From Panulirus ornatus (lineage: Eukaryota > Arthropoda > Malacostraca > Decapoda > Palinuridae), in assembly GCF_036320965.1 (NCBI RefSeq), contig NC_092230.1, positions 50,951,282 through 51,015,281 of the forward strand: a stretch of 64,000 nucleotides of DNA, given 5' to 3'. Under the pieces are notes generated by a model that had not been told where the DNA came from, did not search any database, and saw nothing but the letters and a program-made list of their open reading frames with translations. Shown here one piece after another: positions 60,901-64,000 of this stretch. Within the stretch, counting starts at the first letter, position 1. Every line of letters starts with the position of its first letter. Both the position numbers and the translations under genes were made by a program.

Positions 60901-61258
60901 TGTCCTCTCACTAACCCCTGACTTCACTCCCCAGACATTTCCAAACCACTCTTCCCCTTTACCCTTGAGCTTCGTTTCACTCAGAGCCAAAACATCCAGG
61001 TTCCTTTCCTCAAACATACTACCTATCTCTCCTTTTTTCACATCTTGGTTACATCCACACACATTTAGGCACCCCACTCTGAGCCTTCGAGGAGGATGAG
61101 CACTCCCCGCGTGACTCCTTCTTCTGTTTCCCATTTTAGAAAGTTAATACAAGGAGGGGAGGATTTCCGGCCCCCCGCTCCCGTCCCCTCTAGTCGCTTT
61201 CTACGACACGCGAGGAATACGTGGGAAGTATTCTTTCACCCCTATCCCCAGGGATAAT
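57928..61258 (-). mobile_element. LINE-A, full-length and intact copy
   Basis: A complete element of about 3.3 kb on the - strand: leader from 61258 (tatccctggggataggggtg), a single ORF at 58138-61134, short 3' UTR, terminal hairpin (57957-57992) and poly(A) (as T, 57928-57949). I place it near the RTE superfamily because one ORF holds APE endonuclease plus RT, no separate ORF1 is seen, the 3' UTR is short and the tail is microsatellite-like. This is an inference from layout and motifs. Its 5' flank, (CA)n plus repeat X, matches that of the copy at 51514. Confidence 0.96.
58138..61134 (-). CDS. LINE-A endonuclease-reverse transcriptase, intact 998 aa
   Basis: This polyprotein would nick target DNA and copy its own RNA there (target-primed reverse transcription). 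Residues 19-262 form the APE-type endonuclease, with LNVCG (Asn24), LSETK (Glu53), GAYAPG (Tyr124), MGDLNAKV (Asp160, Asn162), LDYVLID (Asp228) and SDHYLV (Asp255, His256). Residues 263-450 are a basic linker, partly coiled-coil-like (KYKRKRQEVKRKVQEVKKRA). RT spans about 490-830, with AGLDGIAVEF, GFRSGRGCVDQ, FMDLEKAYDR (Asp637), QGCVMSPWLF and FADD (Asp745, Asp746). The C-terminal part (840-998) has [29 protein letters not shown] and [13 protein letters not shown]. All catalytic stations are intact, so it may be active. The Met at 61134 is chosen because it is the first in frame and other copies share it. Confidence 0.95.
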   Translation of the reverse strand: MGNRRRSHAGSAHPPRRLRVGCLNVCGCNQDVKKGEIGSMFEERNLDVLALSETKLKGKGEEWFGNVWGVKSGVSERTRAREGVAILLKQELWEYVIECKKVNSRLIWVKLKVDGERWVIIGAYAPGHEKKDHERQVFWEQLNECVSGFDARDRVIVMGDLNAKVSNVAVEGIIGMHGVFSVVNGNGEELVDLCAEKGLMIGNTWFKKRDIHKYTYVSRRDGQRALLDYVLIDRRAKERLLDVNVLRGATGGMSDHYLVEAKVKISMGFQKRGVNVGVKKVVRVSELGKETCVGKYQERLCTEWKKVRTMEVRGVGEEWDVFRESVMDCAKDACGMRRVGGGLFRKGSEWWDEEVRVLVKEKREAFGRFLQGKNAIEWEKYKRKRQEVKRKVQEVKKRANESWGERLSVNFRENKKMFWKEVNRVRKTREQMGTSVKGVNGEVITSSGDVRRRWNEYFEGLLNVSDDRVADIGCFGRGGVQSERVRENDLVNREEVVKALRKMKAGKAAGLDGIAVEFIKKGGDCIVDWLVRLFNVCMTHGEVPEDWRNACIVPLYKGKGDKSECSNYRGISLLSIPGKLYGRVLIERVKACTEHQIGEEQCGFRSGRGCVDQVFALKNVCEKYLEKQMDLYVAFMDLEKAYDRVDRDALWKVLRIYGVGGKLLEAVKSFYRGCKACVRVGREESDWFSVNVGLRQGCVMSPWLFNLFMDGVVREVNARVLERGASMKSVGDERAWEVSQLLFADDTALVADSCEKLQKLVTEFGKVCGRRKLRVNVNKSKVIRYSRGEGQVNWEVSLNGEKLEEVNCFRYLGVDLSADGTMEAEVDHRVGEGAKILGALKNVWKSRTLSRKAKMGMFEGIVVPTMLYGCEAWAMDRDVRRRMDVLEMRCLRTMCGVRWFDRVSNVRVREMCGNKKSVVERAEEGVLKWFGHMERMSEERLTKRIYVSEVEGTRRRGRPNWRWKDGVKKILCDRGLNMQEGERRARNRVNWSHVVYRG

Positions 61259-61272
61259 ATACATATATATAT

Positions 61273-61303
<31 letters not shown>

Positions 61304-61343
61304 TATGCACATACACACACACACACACACATACATATATATA
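61259..61343. repeat. (CA)n/(TA)n microsatellite
   Basis: CA-rich repeats separate the LINE-A head from inverted repeat X. The order is the mirror image of 51426-51513. Confidence 0.92.
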
Positions 61344-61467
61344 CATATGAAAAATGTAAGAAACAATTTAGAAAACAAACTTTTAGCTTGAAATGAATGA
61401 AAAAAAATGAATGTCACATAATGGTTCAACCTCTGGCTATGGAAAAGGAAATGTACAATTTATTCAC

Positions 61468-61471
<4 letters not shown>
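61344..61471 (-). repeat. Unclassified repeat X, terminal part
   Basis: About 128 bp matching the AT-rich end of X (catatgaaaaatgtaagaaa, ggttcaacctctggctatgg), in the same orientation as the copy at 54938. It is cut by a (TA)n tract. Confidence 0.7.

Positions 61472-61544
<73 letters not shown>
61472..61544. repeat. (TA)n tract
   Basis: A TA run of about 70 bp. Confidence 0.95.
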
Positions 61545-61546
<2 letters not shown>

Positions 61547-61561
61547 AACATGATACAGCAT

Positions 61562-62628
61562 TGTGGAGAAAAACTGGAGGAAGTAAAATGTTTTAAATAT
61601 CTGGGAGTGGATCTGGCAGTGGATGGAACCATGGAAGCGGAAGTGAATCATAGGGTGGGGGAGGGGGCAAAAATTCTAGGAGCCTTGAAGAATGTGTGGA
61701 AGTGGAGAACATTATCTCGGAAAGCAAAAATGGGTATGTTTGAAGGAATAGTGGTTCCAACAATGTTGTATGGTTGCGAGGCGTGGGCTATGGATAGAGT
61801 TGTGCGCAGGTGGGTGGATGTGCTGGAAATGAGATGTTTGAGGACAATGTGTGGTGTGAGGTGGTTTGATCGAGTAAGTAATGTAAGGGTAAGAGAGATG
61901 TGTGGAAATAAAAAGAGCGTGGTTGAGAGAGCAGAAGAGGGTGTTTTGAAATGGTTTGGGCACATGGAGAGAATGGGTGAGGAAAGATTGACCAAGAGGA
62001 TATATGTGTCGGAGGTGGAGGGAACGAGGAGAAGTGGGAGACCAAATTAGAGGTGGAAAGATGGAGTGAAAAAGATTTTGTGTGATTGGGGCCTGAACAT
62101 GCAGGAGGGTGAAAGGAGGGCAAGGAATAGAGTGAATTGGATCGATGTGGTATACCGGGGTTGACGTGCTGTCAGTGGATTGAATCAGGGCATGTGAAGC
62201 GTCTGGGGTAAACCATGGAAAGTTGTGTGGGGCCTGGATGTGGAAAGGGAGCTGTGGTTTTGGGCATTATTGCGTGGCAGCTAGAGACTGAGTGTGAACG
62301 AATGGGGCCTTTGTTGTCTTTTCCTAGTGCTACCTCGCACACATGAGGGGGGAGGGGGAAGGTATTCCATGTGTGGCGAGGTGGCGATGGGAGTGAATGG
62401 GGGCAGACAGTGTGAATTGTGTGCATGGGTATATATGTATGTGTCTGTGTATGTATATATATATATGTGTACATTGAGATGTATTGGTATGTATATTTGC
62501 GTGTGTGGACGTGTGTGTGTATACATTGTGCATGGGGGTGGGTTGGGCCATTTCTTTCGTCTGTTTCCTTGCGCTACCTCGCAAACGTGGGAGACAGCGA
62601 CAAAGCAAAATAGATAAATAAATAAATT
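61562..62628 (+). mobile_element. LINE-A, C-terminal and long 3' UTR copy
   Basis: The copy begins after FADD (GEKLEEVKCFKYLGVDLAVDG) and reads open to a Trp-to-stop change at 62047 (PNWRW). The long 3' UTR has an internal hairpin (62332-62345 paired with 62368-62382), then the terminal hairpin (62569-62605) and an A-rich tail. Imperfect duplicates of about 20 bp (atatcaaacat...cagcat) at 61541-61561 and 62629-62648 look like its target-site duplication. Confidence 0.92.
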
Positions 62629-62754
62629 ATATCAAACATATTCAGCATCAGTTTTCTTTCTCTACTTTGAAAGGTTCTTGATATCATACTTCTCATTATT
62701 CTGCTGGAGAGCATTGCCATATTAGTATTCTCCTTAAAGTAGGGGCAGGGGTAA

Positions 62755-63020
62755 ACAGGCTTTATCGGATTATGTGCTACTTGATTTGCATACAAAGGAG
62801 ATATTGTTGGATCTGAACATGCTAAGGGAGGCAGTAGGTCGAGTATCTGATATGTGAGAGAAGGTTAGTGTGAAAGTTTGTGGGGGATTTAAGGAAAAAG
62901 GAAGAGCATGCATGAGAAGGAAGTAAGGAAACTGCATGAGCTCAAAAAGTGTCAAGTGTTCAGAGATACCACAAGAAATTGAGTGAAGAATGGCTCATAG
63001 CTAAAGCAGATGAAAGATGA
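62755..63020 (+). pseudogene. LINE-B-like endonuclease/linker remnant
   Basis: Broken frames read LSDYVLLDLHTKEILLDLNMLREAVGRVSDM and VKVCGGFKEKGRACMRR, aligning with the LDYVLID ... LRGATGGMSDH segment of LINE-A but much diverged. It lies about 200 bp upstream of the last host exon. Confidence 0.6.
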
Positions 63021-63234
63021 GTGAAATATACGTGTATCCTCATATGATCTTTAAATTCTCGCTCCATATTAGCTGTGTACCAGTGTCACTATTGTCAGCT
63101 CATATTTTTCCTAACATCTCTTTTAGCTTTAGGAGTCTGCATTGTAGCATGCAAAGTATATTTTACATATAATGGGCATTGTGATAAAGGGGTTACTAAT
63201 GATACTGTTATATACTTTCCTTTCATTGTTACAG

Positions 63235-63393
63235 GTAGGACAGAGCCAGAGCTTGGTGCCCTTTCTCTCATGTATTCCACAGCAGTCACATAAACCTACC
63301 AAGCTGATGCATGCCTGGGACCTCATCCTTAAATATTACCACCTCAAAAAAGGGGACCAGTACAACCGAACACCAGCCAGAAGGCTTAGTCAG
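63235..63393 (+). CDS. RUNDC1: RUNDC1-like gene, second RUN-domain exon
   Basis: The exon (159 nt, 53 codons, phase 0 at both ends) is bounded by tttcattgttacag and CAG|gtaagc. It encodes VGQSQSLVPFLSCIPQQS then LMHAWDLILKYYHLKKGDQY and TPARRLSQ. The MHxWxLxxKYYHxKxG...PARxLSQ pattern is what I recall from the RUN domain of RUNDC1 proteins and is the strongest identification in the window. It follows HGLMP of the previous exon directly. The remaining RUN domain must lie beyond the window. Confidence 0.85.
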
Positions 63394-63614
63394 GTAAGCT
63401 AGATAGCTGTATATTTTGTGAAAGATTAATGATAAATCTCTATATCTGATGAGAAACAGTACCTTGGCTGAAGAACTGATGGTAATATTGAAAGAAAATA
63501 TATGTATATCACTGGCTATGAAGGTTTTCCAACTTACAGTTTTGTATGTTAGTGAAACATTTGTCTCTGCGAGCTAAGGGGCTGATAGGTTCAGACAAGA
63601 TATCTTTTCAAATG
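63394..63614. other. Intron start, no feature recognised
   Basis: Short intronic stretch after the donor site, AT-rich, before a LINE-A leader remnant. Confidence 0.5.
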
Positions 63615-64000
63615 GGAGCAGGGGCCTAGAGACCCTCCCCTTCTTGTATTTTAACTTTCTAAAGCTGTCTAAAGCAGTAGAAGGAGTCATATGGGGAGTG
63701 CTCAATCTTCCCCTCGAAGGCTCAGATTGGGGTGTCTAAATGTGTGTGGATGTAACCAAGATGAGGAAAAAGGAGAGATAGGTAGTATGTTTGAGGAAAG
63801 GAACCTGGATGTTTTGGCTCTGAGTGAAACGAAGCTCAAGGGTAAAGGGGAAGAGTGGTTTGGGAATGTTTTGAGTGTAAAGTCAGGGGTTGGTGAGAGG
63901 ACAAGAGCAAGGGAAGTAGTAGCACTACTCATGAAACAGGAGTTATGGGAGTATGTGATACAGTGTAAGAAAGTAAACTCTGGGTAAAACTGAAAGTGGA
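63615..64000 (+). mobile_element. LINE-A 5' end, continues past the window
   Basis: It contains part of the leader (atgggagcaggggcctagag), then the endonuclease start with a degenerate beginning, LRLGCLNVCGCNQDE, LDVLALSETKLKGK and VIQCKKVNSG. A loss of about 10 bp near 63983 breaks the frame. The window ends inside the element. Confidence 0.9.

Overview
The window is eukaryotic genomic DNA, most likely from an arthropod and probably a decapod crustacean. I infer this from very large introns, GT-AG splice sites, abundant (TA)n and (CA)n microsatellites, and dense RTE-like LINE retrotransposons; the species is not identifiable from the sequence. There are no operons, ribosome-binding sites, tRNA or rRNA genes or CRISPR arrays that I can see.

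One host gene runs through the window on the + strand. Three exons (11988-12121, 26834-27029, 63235-63393) have good acceptors and donors, and their phases join perfectly. Together they encode a charged segment followed by the first half of a RUN domain that I recognise as RUNDC1-like. A 41-nt candidate exon (5146-5186) could precede them. The introns are about 6.8, 14.7 and 36.2 kb (the first depends on the candidate exon), and nearly everything else in the window is repeat sequence within or upstream of them.

Layout. 1-4910: fragments of one LINE family (called LINE-A here), two short LINE-derived elements, and a copy of an unclassified repeat X. 5187-10382: a G-rich minisatellite with units of about 35-38 bp, followed by an (ACC)n-rich tract to 10735. 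12190-26568: degraded LINE-B, then five LINE-A copies, including one nested in another with a 13-bp target-site duplication. 27500-30360: a short GATA-tailed repeat, LINE-B endonuclease remains and a decayed Tc1/mariner transposase. 30433-49128: a dense mosaic of LINE-A copies on both strands, again with a nested insertion. 49281-62628: the youngest LINE-A copies, including an intact 998-codon one on the - strand (58138-61134), separated by long (TA)n tracts and by inverted copies of X. 63615-64000: the 5' end of another LINE-A copy, cut by the window edge.

LINE-A is a single-ORF element: an APE-type endonuclease, then reverse transcriptase, then a C-terminal region. It ends in a 3' UTR with a conserved hairpin and an A-rich/(TA)n tail. 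Short non-autonomous derivatives consist of about the first 190 bp of LINE-A joined to the same kind of 3' hairpin. Many copies sit tail-to-tail or head-to-tail across (TA)n tracts. This suggests that tails made by earlier insertions become landing sites for later ones, so the array feeds its own growth inside a host intron.
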